A DNA stretch of 64,000 nucleotides from Pantoea rodasii (lineage in GTDB: Bacteria; Pseudomonadota; Gammaproteobacteria; Enterobacterales; Enterobacteriaceae). The stretch spans positions 1-64,000 of the forward strand of contig NZ_MLFP01000011.1 in the NCBI RefSeq assembly GCF_002095465.1, read 5' to 3'. This document shows positions 40,907-49,938 of this stretch, piece by piece (the stretch's first letter is position 1; each line of letters begins with the position of its first letter). The notes below the pieces were generated by a model that ran no database searches, was not told where the DNA came from, and worked only from the letters and a program-made list of their open reading frames with translations. Position numbers and translations under genes: made by a program.

Positions 40907-42216
40907 TATTCGGCCTCCAGAACCATTGCGCTGCCTAATCCGCCCGCTGCGCAGGCAGTCACCAATCCTAATCCGCCGCCACGCCGCCGCAGTTCCTGCA
41001 GCGTTTGCGTGATCATACGCGCGCCGGTGGCGGCAAACGGGTGCCCATAAGCAATCGAACCACCCAGCACGTTGAAGCGCTTTTCATTCACTTCACCCAG
41101 CGCATGGGGACGATTTAGCACCTCGCGAGCGAAACGTTCATCGCGGAACATTTTCAGGTTTGCCAGCGTTTGCGCGGCGAAAGCTTCATGCATGTCGATC
41201 AGCGTGAGATCGTTGAGGGTGATGCCAGCACGATCCAGCGCCAGCGGCGAGGCATAAGCGGGACCCAATAACATATCCTGCCAGACATCAATCGCGGTAA
41301 ACGCATAGCTGCGCAGATAGCCGAGCGGCGTAATGCCCAGCTCTCGTGCACGCCCTTCGCGCATCAAAATCACCGCAGCCGCGCCATCGGTCAGCGGCGT
41401 GCTATTGGCTGCCGTGACTGAACCGTGGCGGCGATCAAAGGCCGGTCGCAGTTTGGCGTAGTCGCTGGCACTGGCATTAAAGCGGATATTGTTATCCTGC
41501 TCAATCGGTGCTTTCCATGGCGGCACAAAGGCAGCCATCACTTCCTGCGCCAGAACGCCTGATTGCCAGGCGCGGGCAGCATGCTGATGCGAGCGCAACG
41601 CCAACGCGTCTTGCTGCTCACGCGTGATGCCATGGGTTTTCGCCATCTGCTCGGCCGTATCGCCCATGCGTAAGCCAGTGGAAAACTCTGCCACCGCAGG
41701 CGGCACCGGTAACAGATCGCGCGGGCGCAGGCGACGTAGAATTTGCAGTTTTTTGCTGAAGGTTCGCGCTTTATTGAGATCGACCAGTGCACGCGCCAGC
41801 GTTTTACTGACGCCAATTGGCAGCACCGAAGAGGAGTCTGCACCACCGGCAATGCCCGCATCAATGGTGCCCGCCATCAGGCTCTCCGCCACGTTCGCTA
41901 CCGCCTGAAAACTGGTAGCGCAGGCGCGGCTGACGCTGTACGCATCGGTGTGCACGCTCAATCCGCTGCTCAACACGATTTCACGCGCGATGTTGGGCGC
42001 TTCCGGCATTTGCACCACCTGGCCAAACACCAGCTGATCGATAACGTCGACCGGCAATTCGCTGCGCGCCATCAGTTCAGACACCACCATGCGCCCGAGT
42101 TCCAGCGCCGTGATGCCATGAAAATCACTCGCCTGACGGGCGAAAGGGGTGCGTAATCCGTGGGTTATGGCGATACGTTCGCCCTGACGCGTCAGCAGCG
42201 GCTGCGCTTTGCTCAT
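40906..42216 (-). CDS. fadI: 3-ketoacyl-CoA thiolase FadI
   Basis: Thiolytic step of anaerobic beta-oxidation; forms a complex with FadJ. 436 aa. The acyl-accepting cysteine is Cys99 in [10 protein letters not shown], and [16 protein letters not shown] and [13 protein letters not shown] carry the other catalytic His and Cys. The ATG at 42216 has AGGTG seven bases upstream; a GTG at 42225 overlaps that site. A FadR-type operator lies 40 bases before the start. Confidence 0.95.
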   Translation of the reverse strand: MSKAQPLLTRQGERIAITHGLRTPFARQASDFHGITALELGRMVVSELMARSELPVDVIDQLVFGQVVQMPEAPNIAREIVLSSGLSVHTDAYSVSRACATSFQAVANVAESLMAGTIDAGIAGGADSSSVLPIGVSKTLARALVDLNKARTFSKKLQILRRLRPRDLLPVPPAVAEFSTGLRMGDTAEQMAKTHGITREQQDALALRSHQHAARAWQSGVLAQEVMAAFVPPWKAPIEQDNNIRFNASASDYAKLRPAFDRRHGSVTAANSTPLTDGAAAVILMREGRARELGITPLGYLRSYAFTAIDVWQDMLLGPAYASPLALDRAGITLNDLTLIDMHEAFAAQTLANLKMFRDERFAREVLNRPHALGEVNEKRFNVLGGSIAYGHPFAATGARMITQTLQELRRRGGGLGLVTACAAGGLGSAMVLEAE

Positions 42217-42255
42217 TGCACTCACCTGTAATTTACGACCGTGGCATCATTGCCA

Positions 42256-42272
42256 AACAGGTCTGACCTGAT
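42256..42272. promoter_or_regulatory. FadR operator upstream of fadIJ
   Basis: AACAGGTCTGACCTGAT, with the perfect core AGGTC-T-GACCT, fits the FadR consensus. It lies 40 bases before the fadI start, in position to block transcription when long-chain acyl-CoA is low. Confidence 0.8.
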
Positions 42273-42353
42273 CACCAGTGTTAACCAGGTGTTGCTAAGT
42301 CGCCAATAACAGAAGAAAAAAAAGTGCGAGGGAAGACACGAAAAAAGCATAAC

Positions 42354-42377
42354 GCTGCCGAAAGGGCTTTCGGCAGC
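42354..42377 (-). terminator. Terminator after yfcZ
   Basis: GCTGCCGAAAG / CTTTCGGCAGC, an eleven-base perfect stem with a tight loop. On the minus strand a T run (GCTTTTTTC) follows after about seven bases. Confidence 0.65.
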
Positions 42378-42384
42378 AGCGGGA

Positions 42385-42681
42385 TTAGCGTAAGCCGAGT
42401 TGGAAAATAAAGGTCTCAGCCTGGCAGGAAAAAGTGAAATCAACATTGAGGCGCACGCCTGGCGCTTCTTCAACGAAGTCAGCGCTGATCTCACAGGGTT
42501 CCGATTCAACCTGACGCGCTTTATCTGTTAAGTGCTTCAGCATCGCTTCAGCCGCATGACGATCGGCAAATACCCCCGACCAGCTGGCGGTACAATCGGT
42601 GTTGTCCATCACGGTGCCGACATCCACGCAGCAGCAAGCAGCCGTTTCGTTAGCACTACATTTTTTAATGGCATCAGTCAT
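42385..42681 (-). CDS. yfcZ: YfcZ/YiiS family protein
   Basis: A 98-aa Cys-rich protein of the YfcZ/YiiS family, similar to E. coli YfcZ across CCCVDVGTVMDNTDCTASWS and the ending VDFTFSCQAETFIFQLGLR. The cluster of three cysteines (residues 16-18 region) might bind metal, but no function is known. The ATG at 42681 has AGGAGA before it. It is divergent from fadL, with which it shares a 358-base control region. Confidence 0.9.
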   Translation of the reverse strand: MTDAIKKCSANETAACCCVDVGTVMDNTDCTASWSGVFADRHAAEAMLKHLTDKARQVESEPCEISADFVEEAPGVRLNVDFTFSCQAETFIFQLGLR

Positions 42682-42774
42682 TGTTTTCTCCTGACGATAA
42701 ATCGACACAATCGGATCATTTTCTGAGGCAAAGTGTACGCCCCCTGCGACCTGGCATCTATCTCCCCGCTGCTA

Positions 42775-42790
42775 AGTGACGAATATCACA
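42775..42790. promoter_or_regulatory. CRP-like site in the yfcZ-fadL intergenic region
   Basis: AGTGACGAATATCACA contains GTGA-N6-TCAC, with nine of ten CRP core bases. fadL expression depends on cAMP-CRP in E. coli. The rest of this 358-base gap (42682-43039) holds the two FadR sites and AT-rich leader sequence; I see no further gene. Confidence 0.45.
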
Positions 42791-42914
42791 CTAAAAATTG
42801 ATCCAGAACAAATTTGACCGCTATGCTAGATGAGCATCGACAAGATTTTGTTAAGCAGATCTGATTTTATCGATCAAGTTTGAAATATCTGAAAAACAAT
42901 ATTGCAACAAATAC

Positions 42915-42931
42915 ACAGGTCGGACCTATAC
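42915..42931. promoter_or_regulatory. FadR site 1 upstream of fadL
   Basis: ACAGGTCGGACCTATAC with the perfect palindromic core AGGTC-G-GACCT (sharing the central G). E. coli fadL also has two FadR sites. Confidence 0.7.
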
Positions 42932-42937
42932 TCGTCG

Positions 42938-42954
42938 CACTGGTCTGATATGTG
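42938..42954. promoter_or_regulatory. FadR site 2 upstream of fadL
   Basis: CACTGGTCTGATATGTG matches the FadR form ACTGGTC-N-GAT-N2-GT. It starts 23 bases after site 1, about two helical turns. Confidence 0.75.
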
Positions 42955-43039
42955 CCTTTGTCATCAGTCCCTACAATCCGCCGTCCTTTGTTACGCGACG
43001 TAACAACGTTTAATAATAAATCTAGATGAGGTTGTGGTC

Positions 43040-44323
43040 ATGAACCATAAAAACCTGTTTGCAAAGTCAGCCGTGGCAGCTGCAGTAGCGCTCATTTCGT
43101 CCCAAGTTTACGCCGCAGGCTTTCAACTTAATGAATTCTCAGCAATTGGTTTAGGTCGCGCTTATTCAGGTGAAGGTGCAATGGGCGATACCGCTGCATC
43201 CGCCAGTCGTAACCCGGCCACCATGGCATTGATGGATCGCCCTTCGTTCTCCATCGGTGCGGTATATATTGATCCGGAAGTGGATATCAGCGGCCAGAGC
43301 CCAACCGGCAACAGCCTCAATGCGAAAAACATCGCACCGAATCAGTGGATTCCAAACCTTCATTATGTTCATCCGATTAACGACCAATGGTGGGTGGGTG
43401 CATCTGTCACCTCCAACTATGGTCTGGCGACGGAGTTCAATGACGGTTACGCCGCAGGCGGATACGGCGGTAAAACCGACCTGATGACCGGTAACTTTAA
43501 CCTTAGCACTGCTTATCGATTGAATGAGCATTTTAGCTTCGGTGTCGGCTTTGATGCGGTTTATGCCAAAGCGAAAATCGAGCGTTACGCCGGTGAAGCC
43601 GGGGCACGTGTCGGCATGCCAGCCGATACTCAGGTTGCGCATTTGAAAGGTGATGAATGGGGCTACGGCTGGAATGCCGGTATCCTGTATGAAGTGGATA
43701 AAAACAACCGCTTCGGCTTCACCTATCGTTCAGAAGTGAAAATCGACTTTGACGGCGATTATAAGAGCAGCATCCCAACCGCTTACAACGGCACACCGCA
43801 GGCGATTGCCTTAGGTCTGCCTTACGGTACCAGCGGCCAAACCATTCCAGGTTCACTCACGCTGAACTTGCCAGAAATGTGGGAACTGTCGGGCTGGCAT
43901 AAAGTGGCACCGCAGTGGGCCGTGCACTACAGCCTGACCTACACCAGCTGGAGCCAGTTCCAGGAACTGAAAGCCACTGGCAGCAACGGCCAGACGCTGT
44001 TCTATAAAGATGAAGGCTTCAAGGATGCGTATCGCATCGCGCTGGGTACCACTTATTTCTACGACGATAACTGGACCTTCCGTACCGGTATCGCCTTTGA
44101 TGACAGCCCGGTACCTGCCGATAAGCGTTCCATCTCGATTCCAGACCAGGATCGTCTGTGGCTGAGTGCCGGTGCTTCTTACGCCTTCAATGAAGATGCG
44201 TCAGTTGACCTCGGTATCTCTTACATGCACGGACAGAAAGTCACGGTGAAAGAAGGCCCTTACACCTTCAACTCCGAAGGTAAGGCCTGGCTGTACGGCG
44301 CGAACTTTAACTACAAGTTCTGA
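43040..44323 (+). CDS. fadL: Long-chain fatty acid outer membrane transporter FadL
   Basis: A 427-aa outer-membrane beta barrel that lets long-chain fatty acids pass; in other enterics also a phage receptor. Signal peptide cut after VYA, leaving [20 protein letters not shown], the plug domain with its [19 protein letters not shown] segment. The barrel ends in the C-terminal phenylalanine ([10 protein letters not shown]). The ATG at 43040 is preferred (GAGG eight bases upstream) over an in-frame GTG at 43034. Confidence 0.95.
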   Translation: MNHKNLFAKSAVAAAVALISSQVYAAGFQLNEFSAIGLGRAYSGEGAMGDTAASASRNPATMALMDRPSFSIGAVYIDPEVDISGQSPTGNSLNAKNIAPNQWIPNLHYVHPINDQWWVGASVTSNYGLATEFNDGYAAGGYGGKTDLMTGNFNLSTAYRLNEHFSFGVGFDAVYAKAKIERYAGEAGARVGMPADTQVAHLKGDEWGYGWNAGILYEVDKNNRFGFTYRSEVKIDFDGDYKSSIPTAYNGTPQAIALGLPYGTSGQTIPGSLTLNLPEMWELSGWHKVAPQWAVHYSLTYTSWSQFQELKATGSNGQTLFYKDEGFKDAYRIALGTTYFYDDNWTFRTGIAFDDSPVPADKRSISIPDQDRLWLSAGASYAFNEDASVDLGISYMHGQKVTVKEGPYTFNSEGKAWLYGANFNYKF

Positions 44324-44344
44324 TACTAAAAGCAGTTTGAACAA

Positions 44345-44369
44345 CGGCGACAGTGATGTCGCCGTTTTT
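44345..44369 (+). terminator. Terminator after fadL
   Basis: CGGCGACA (44345-44352), loop GTGA, TGTCGCCG (44357-44364), then five T. Its tail overlaps the end of the convergent LysR gene. Confidence 0.9.
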
Positions 44370-45264
44370 ATTGCCGGCGCGACACCGGCCAATGCTCCGC
44401 CAGAAAATCAATAAAGCAGCGCACGCGGGGTGATAAATAGCGCCCGGGCCAAATTGCTGAAAATCCACTTTCGCGGATGCAGCTTCCTGGCAACACCTCA
44501 ACCAGCCTGCCTTGATCCAGAAGATCCCATACCACGAAATCCGGCACATAACTGATCCCCATTCCGGCCAGCGTACTCTGCACCATCGCTTCAATGTTAT
44601 TCACCGTCAGTGTTTTCAGCGGTTGGAAATCTCCCGTAACACGCAGATCGTTCAGTTCCCAGTGTTGAATCAAGCCCGTTGCTGGAAAGCGGAACAGGAT
44701 GCAGTGATGCGTGATCAGCGCTGCGCTGGATAAGGGTACACCACGCGCGGCGAGATAGCCGGGGCTGGCACACAACACGAAGCGGAAAGGCCCCAACGCT
44801 CGTGCCTGTAGCCGGGAATCCTGCATTTCGCCGCTGCGAATCGCCACGTCGAATCCTTCATCAATCACATTGACCAAACGGTCACTGAAATCACAATCCA
44901 GTTCAACATCAGGATAAAGCTGACTAAATTGTGGCAACAGTGGCGTGATGAGTCGATATCCCACCACCGGCAGTGACACGTGCAGTTTACCGCTCGGATG
45001 GGCCACCGCTTGAGTTATCTCCGCCTCGACGTCACGCAACTGTTCGAGGATCGGGCGCGTGCGCGTCAGAAGCAGTACGCCTTCAGCCGTCAAACTCACG
45101 CTGCGTGTGCTGCGGTTGAACAACCGCACGCCCAGTTGCTGTTCAAGCCGGGCGACATTTTTACCCACCGCCGAGGCCGAAATTCCCAGCAGCTGCGCCG
45201 CCTGCACAAAACTGAGTGTTTCAGCCGTGCGCACAAACGAAGTTAACGCGGTGAGACTGTCCAT
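44368..45264 (-). CDS. LysR-family transcriptional regulator
   Basis: A 298-aa LTTR of the DhbR/YafC-like group: N-terminal winged helix with FVQAAQLLGISASAVGKNVARLE, then an effector domain (VSLPVVGYRLITPLLPQF onward). It is divergent from a DHA2-type MFS gene 107 bases away, which is its probable target. Neither gene is at this locus in E. coli. The start at 45264 has AAAGG upstream; the frame continues to 45345 but through the intergenic region. Confidence 0.87.
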   Translation of the reverse strand: MDSLTALTSFVRTAETLSFVQAAQLLGISASAVGKNVARLEQQLGVRLFNRSTRSVSLTAEGVLLLTRTRPILEQLRDVEAEITQAVAHPSGKLHVSLPVVGYRLITPLLPQFSQLYPDVELDCDFSDRLVNVIDEGFDVAIRSGEMQDSRLQARALGPFRFVLCASPGYLAARGVPLSSAALITHHCILFRFPATGLIQHWELNDLRVTGDFQPLKTLTVNNIEAMVQSTLAGMGISYVPDFVVWDLLDQGRLVEVLPGSCIRESGFSAIWPGRYLSPRVRCFIDFLAEHWPVSRRQ

Positions 45265-45371
45265 GATAATAAACCTTTCATCCGCAAAGTATGGAGCCTT
45301 AGCCCATTTATCATCCTTTATATCCTCAATAATATGCGGCGTCATCTATCCCACTCTTTGCGAGACAATCG

Positions 45372-46881
45372 ATGGCGGAAATCACCACTCCCTCAGTTTC
45401 AGGCGTCACAATCAGCGCAACCCTGGCCATTTTGTTGGCTGCGCTGTTGCTCCCCTTGAGTTTACCGGCGGCGTTGTCACCACTCCCGCCATCAGCCAGG
45501 CATTGCACGGCGGGCCACTGTCGCTGGCGTGGTTAACCAACGGTTTTATGTTGACCTTCGGCAGCGGTTTGCTGGCGGCGGGCGTGGCGGCAGACAAACT
45601 GCGTTACAAGCGAGTGTTCATCGCAGGGCTGGCTCTTTTCTCCCTCAGCTCATTGCTGATTGCCCTGACAGACAGCACGTTTACCCTCGGCATTTATCGT
45701 GCATTACAGGGCATCGCTGCGGCACTCACGTTGGCCGGCGGAGCGACGGCACTGGCCCATCTTTACAGTGGACCGGCACGCACGCGGGCATTTAGTTTGC
45801 TTGGTACGCTGTTTGGCGTCGGGCTGGCGTTTGGTGCACTGTTAATGGGCGTGATCACCGATGCGCTTAGCTGGCGTTGGGTGTATGCGCTGCTGTCTGC
45901 TCTGGCGGCTATCGTGGGTTTGGTGGGCCAGTTCAGTGTGGTCTCCGCGCCAGCGGCACATTCCCCACCGGCAGATATTCGCGGCACGGCCCTTTTTAGC
46001 CTCGCCCTCTTTGCGCTCACCACCACGCTGATCCTGTTACCCCAATATGGCGTATCGTCCTCAGCCGCGATCGTCGGCATTGCCGTGACGTTGCTGGCGG
46101 GTTGGCGCTTCATTTGCCATACGCAGCGTGTCGCCCATCCCGTGTTTAGCCTGGCATTGCTGCGTCAGCCGCACTTTGCTGGGGTGTTGCTGTTGCCCGT
46201 TGCAACCTGCTATTGCTATGTGGTTTTGCTGATAGTTATCCCGCTTTTTTTAATGGGCGCACGTAATCTCAGCGAAACCCAGAGCGCAATTATTTTGCTG
46301 TCTCTGACGGCCCCGATGTTGCTGTTCCCGGGCGTGCGGCTGGATTAACGCGTTGGTTTGACGCGGGTAAAATCTCGGTAGCAGGCCTGTTGCTGGCCAC
46401 GCTGGGATTGATCGGCATGGCGTATGCCATCACTCTGAATGAACTGACTCTACTTGCCGTTTCTATGGCCATTACCGGTGCGGGAGCCGCCTTGCCGTGG
46501 GGATTAATGGATGGCCTCGCCGTCTCGGCGGTATCCGTGGATCGTGCGGGCATGGCGGCGGGATTGTTTAATACGGTGCGCGTGGCCGGAGAAGGCATTG
46601 CTTTGGCAATCGTCATGGCGCTGCTGGCACTGCTCAATCGCTTTGGTTTGCAGCAGCGCTTACCTGACCTGGATAGCGCCACGCGTGACAACGCTGCCGT
46701 GTGGTTATCCGGAAGTCATATTCATCAAGCACAGGAATTACTGCCGCAGATTTCTGCATCGCTGCTCAGACTCAACGTGCAGCATGCGTATCAGATACTG
46801 CTTTATGGCCTGGCAGCCATCACATTCGGATGCGCGATCGTGGTGGGGATTTTGCTTAAGCAGCCCGTTAAGCAGGCATAA
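45372..46881 (+). pseudogene. DHA2-type MFS transporter, two base deletions
   Basis: When repaired, a 503-aa, 14-helix type MFS exporter. The frame from the ATG at 45372 (MAEITTPSVSGVTISATLAI) is lost in the run CCCC at 45452-45455; one more C restores LLLPLEFTGGVVTTPAISQA. The main frame is lost again at CCCGGG (46327-46332); one more base gives LLFPGRAAGLTRWFDAGKIS and leads to the last frame, ending at 46881. Other features: ALQGIAAALTLAGGATALAH, and GLFNTVRVAGEGIALA near the end. Likely a drug or metabolite exporter under the adjacent LysR regulator. Both breaks look like run-length sequencing errors. Confidence 0.8.
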
Positions 46882-46884
46882 AAC

Positions 46885-46909
46885 AATGGCGGCTGAGAAA
46901 GCCGCCATT
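46885..46909. terminator. Terminator between the MFS gene and mlaA
   Basis: AATGGCGGCT (46885-46894) and AGCCGCCATT (46900-46909) with a five-base loop. CAATTTTA follows on the plus strand; it can work in both directions between convergent genes. Confidence 0.75.
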
Positions 46910-46914
46910 CAATT

Positions 46915-47682
46915 TTACTGAGAATCGATGTCTTTCAAATCGTCCTGAATCGCACCAGCATTTGGATTCTCTTCCGGCTTCAACTTGCCGCCATTGGCGA
47001 GGAAGTCATTGCGCTGGAAGTAGGCATTACGAATAAACGCATACGGATCCTGCTGCTGTTTGAGGATGGCATCGGAATCCAGCAGTTGCGCGCGCGTTTC
47101 CACGCCTTCAATCGTCCACTTACCGATCGACATCGGCCAGGTGAGCCAGCTCAACACCGGATAAAGCGTATCGACATAGTCGCCGCCATCCTGACGTACG
47201 GTGAAGCTGCCATAACCTGGCAGCACCACATATGGACCATAGCCCACGCCATAACGGCCCAGCGTGCTGCCAAAGTGGTGCGGCACTTCACGCGCCAGTT
47301 CTGGGTTGGCTTTGCCTGCCACATCGATAAATCCGCCCAGCCCCAATACGGTATTGAGGAAGAAGCGTGTGAAGTGGATACCGGCCTGGCGCGGTTCACC
47401 GACCAGAATCGAGTTCAACATGCTCGCCGGTTCGTCCAGGTTGCCGAGGAAGTTACTCATACCGCTGCGCGCAGGCACCGGCACGTAATCGCGCCAGGCA
47501 ACCGCAACCGGGCGCACCACATAAGGATCCAGCACGTTCATGTTGAAGTTAAACATCGTGCGGTTAAAGCCTTCGAGCGGATCGCTGCGCTGTGCAGGCT
47601 GTGTTGGGTCGGCCGGCTTCGAGCTGGCACAACCCACTAACAGCAAACTGGCCAGCGCCAGACCGGTCAGGCGGTTATTCAT
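46915..47682 (-). CDS. mlaA: Outer-membrane phospholipid retrieval lipoprotein MlaA (VacJ)
   Basis: Removes misplaced phospholipids from the outer leaflet of the outer membrane together with OmpC/F, handing them to MlaC. 255 aa. The lipoprotein signal ends LLLVGC, so the mature protein starts at Cys18, followed by Ala-Ser-Ser (outer-membrane sorting). Core motifs: DPLEGFNRTMFNFN and LGRYGVGYGPYVVLPGYGSF. In E. coli yfdC is the next gene; here the ccm operon lies between. Confidence 0.95.
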   Translation of the reverse strand: MNNRLTGLALASLLLVGCASSKPADPTQPAQRSDPLEGFNRTMFNFNMNVLDPYVVRPVAVAWRDYVPVPARSGMSNFLGNLDEPASMLNSILVGEPRQAGIHFTRFFLNTVLGLGGFIDVAGKANPELAREVPHHFGSTLGRYGVGYGPYVVLPGYGSFTVRQDGGDYVDTLYPVLSWLTWPMSIGKWTIEGVETRAQLLDSDAILKQQQDPYAFIRNAYFQRNDFLANGGKLKPEENPNAGAIQDDLKDIDSQ

Positions 47683-47717
47683 TCTTATCTCCCTGTGCGG
47701 ATGAAAAATGTATCGCT

Positions 47718-48929
47718 TCAGGGCTGCTGTTGATTAATTTCCACAGCCAGTTGCTGATGACTATCCCAGGGGGTAATCGCGCTTAAGCCAAACCAGTCAC
47801 CCGACTGAGGATTAGCACTACCATCGCGCGAAATACGCACCCTGACCTGCACCTGATGCTGCGCCGAAAGCAGGCGATCGGGCATCATGGCGTTGCTGTC
47901 ATCCAGCGTGAGCGATAACGGGAAGTGGCTAAGCGGTAAGCGCTTCACAGCCACGGGCACCGGTGAAACACCGTCAGACACAGAAATATACATCACTCCG
48001 CCTTGCGGTAACATTTTTTCTGCCTGCGGGGCTAAACTCACCGTCAATGCCAGATGACTATTTTGCTGTCCCGCATCCGTTTTCGCTTGTTCAATGCTGC
48101 GCTCGATCATGGTGATACGCTTATCACCGGCGGGTAATAGCTTCAGCATCACCTGCCAGGCGCCAATTGCCTGATCATATTGCTGCTGCTCAAAAGCATT
48201 AAATGCCAATAAGCTCAACGTGCGCACGTTGCTGTGTTCGCGTTTCAACAGGTCTTTCAGCATCACATTGGCCTGGCGATTGTCCTGCGGATCGCTGGAG
48301 CGCGTTAACACTTCGGCATAATCCTGCTGCAGTTCCAGATTGTTTGGTGCCAGTTGCAATGCACGTTCGAACGCCTGGCTGGCATTGGTCGCGTTGTTCA
48401 GCACCATGCCCAAGCGCCCTAGCATCGTCCAGTCATTCAGATTCTGCGGATCGTCCTGCAGGGAAGTCCGCAAGCCCAACTGTAAACGCGCCAACTCTTC
48501 CATGGTTAAGGGCGCGGCTTTTGGATCCATCACGCGCGCGCGCAGTTGAGGATACTCCTGCTGCACGCTGACCCAACCCGCCAGTTGCGCCAGACCGCCG
48601 GTTTTCAGGTAAAAACCCACCGACACCAAAATCAACACGATTAAACCCGGTAACAGCACCCAACGGCTACTGTGATGGATACGCGCCGCGCGCTCATTCG
48701 GCACATCGGTGAGCAGCGTTTGTTGCAGTTCACGCACCATCTCTGGGCGCTCGGCGACCACGCCTTCTTCTTCGTCGCGTTCCAGCTCGCGCAAACGCTG
48801 CTGGTAGAAGTCGGTATTCAGGCGATCGCGATCGCCGCTGCTGGCTTGACGTTGACGCCAGCCCGCACTGAGAAACAGCGCTGAGGCCGCCACCAGCAAA
48901 ATAATCAGGGTAATCCAGAATCCAGTCAT
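47718..48929 (-). CDS. ccmI: Cytochrome c maturation protein CcmI
   Basis: Membrane protein of 403 aa with two N-terminal helices (FWITLIILLVAASALFLSAG and WVLLPGLIVLILVSVGFYLK) and a periplasmic TPR region (QAFERALQLAPNNLELQQDYAE). It presents apocytochrome c to the haem ligase CcmF-CcmH. In E. coli this part is fused to CcmH; here it is a separate gene that starts where ccmH stops. Last gene of the ccm operon. Confidence 0.88.
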   Translation of the reverse strand: MTGFWITLIILLVAASALFLSAGWRQRQASSGDRDRLNTDFYQQRLRELERDEEEGVVAERPEMVRELQQTLLTDVPNERAARIHHSSRWVLLPGLIVLILVSVGFYLKTGGLAQLAGWVSVQQEYPQLRARVMDPKAAPLTMEELARLQLGLRTSLQDDPQNLNDWTMLGRLGMVLNNATNASQAFERALQLAPNNLELQQDYAEVLTRSSDPQDNRQANVMLKDLLKREHSNVRTLSLLAFNAFEQQQYDQAIGAWQVMLKLLPAGDKRITMIERSIEQAKTDAGQQNSHLALTVSLAPQAEKMLPQGGVMYISVSDGVSPVPVAVKRLPLSHFPLSLTLDDSNAMMPDRLLSAQHQVQVRVRISRDGSANPQSGDWFGLSAITPWDSHQQLAVEINQQQP

Positions 48930-49384
48930 TACGGCTTCCCGTCACGCTTTAGAATCGCCGCAAGGCGTTGTTGTTCATCGTCATCGAGATCGCTACGGGT
49001 TTTCCCTTTGCGATTGCGCAGAATAATAATCAGCGCGCCGAGCACCACGAATAGCGCAGGCCCGACCCACAGAATCAGCGTTGAAGGCGTCACCGGCGGT
49101 TCATAGGTGACGAAGTTGCCATAGCGCGCCACCATGTAATCGATGATCTGCTGGCGACTCTGACCTTGCTTCATCAGCTCGTAGACTTTCAGGCGCATGT
49201 CAGCGGCAATCATCGCGTTGGAATCGGCAATGCTGTTGTTCTGACACTTCGGGCAGCGCAGTGAGCCCGTGAGATCGCGGTACTGCTCTTCCTGCTGCAC
49301 CGAGTCGAACTGATAAGTGTCAATCGCCGCCCACAGGCTGGTGCTGAGCAAAATGCCCGCTAACAAAAGAAGCAGCCGTTTCAT
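48929..49384 (-). CDS. ccmH: Cytochrome c maturation thiol-oxidoreductase CcmH
   Basis: Reduces the disulfide of the apocytochrome c haem-binding motif. 151 aa, with a signal peptide, the redox motif LRCPKCQN (Cys44, Cys47), and one C-terminal membrane helix (LILWVGPALFVVLGALIIIL). It corresponds to the N-terminal half of the fused E. coli CcmH. It overlaps dsbE by four bases. Confidence 0.94.
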   Translation of the reverse strand: MKRLLLLLAGILLSTSLWAAIDTYQFDSVQQEEQYRDLTGSLRCPKCQNNSIADSNAMIAADMRLKVYELMKQGQSRQQIIDYMVARYGNFVTYEPPVTPSTLILWVGPALFVVLGALIIILRNRKGKTRSDLDDDEQQRLAAILKRDGKP

Positions 49385-49938
49385 GCGCCCGCCTCCTTGT
49401 TGTATTTATCCCACAGCGGTTTCACTTCTTCGTTCCAGACGCGGTCATTCAGATCGCCCGCATGGCGATAACGGATAATGCCGTGGCCATCGATCAGGAA
49501 GGTTTCCGGAGCGCCGTAGATGCCCAAATCCAGCCCCAACATTCCGTCGCCGTCATACAAACTGAGTGCGTACGGATTACCCAGCGTGTTCAGCCAGGTG
49601 ACGGCTTTAGTACGATCGTCTTTGTAATTCAGACCGACCACGCGAATGCCCTTTTCGGCCAGCGTGTTGAGATACTGATGCTCTGCACGGCAGGTGGGAC
49701 ACCAGGTGGCCCACACGTTGAGCAGGATCGGTTTGCCGTCGGTCAGCACTTGCTGATCGTAGATTTTACCCGGCTTGTCGAGGGCTTCCAGTTTGAACAC
49801 CGGCACTGGCTTACCAATCAATGCCGATTCCAGACGCGTCGGATCGTCACCGTTGGCATTGCGCGACAGCTGCCACAACAGCGCCGCGGCCAACAGCAAG
49901 AACAGTACCAGCGGGATAAACAGGATTTTCTTACTCAT
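49381..49938 (-). CDS. dsbE: Thiol:disulfide interchange protein DsbE (CcmG)
   Basis: Membrane-anchored periplasmic thioredoxin that keeps the cytochrome c maturation thiols reduced, receiving electrons from DsbD. 185 aa: N-terminal anchor (FIPLVLFLLLAAALLWQL) and active site WATWCPTC (Cys80, Cys83, the E. coli positions). It overlaps ccmF by four bases. Confidence 0.95.
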   Translation of the reverse strand: MSKKILFIPLVLFLLLAAALLWQLSRNANGDDPTRLESALIGKPVPVFKLEALDKPGKIYDQQVLTDGKPILLNVWATWCPTCRAEHQYLNTLAEKGIRVVGLNYKDDRTKAVTWLNTLGNPYALSLYDGDGMLGLDLGIYGAPETFLIDGHGIIRYRHAGDLNDRVWNEEVKPLWDKYNKEAGA

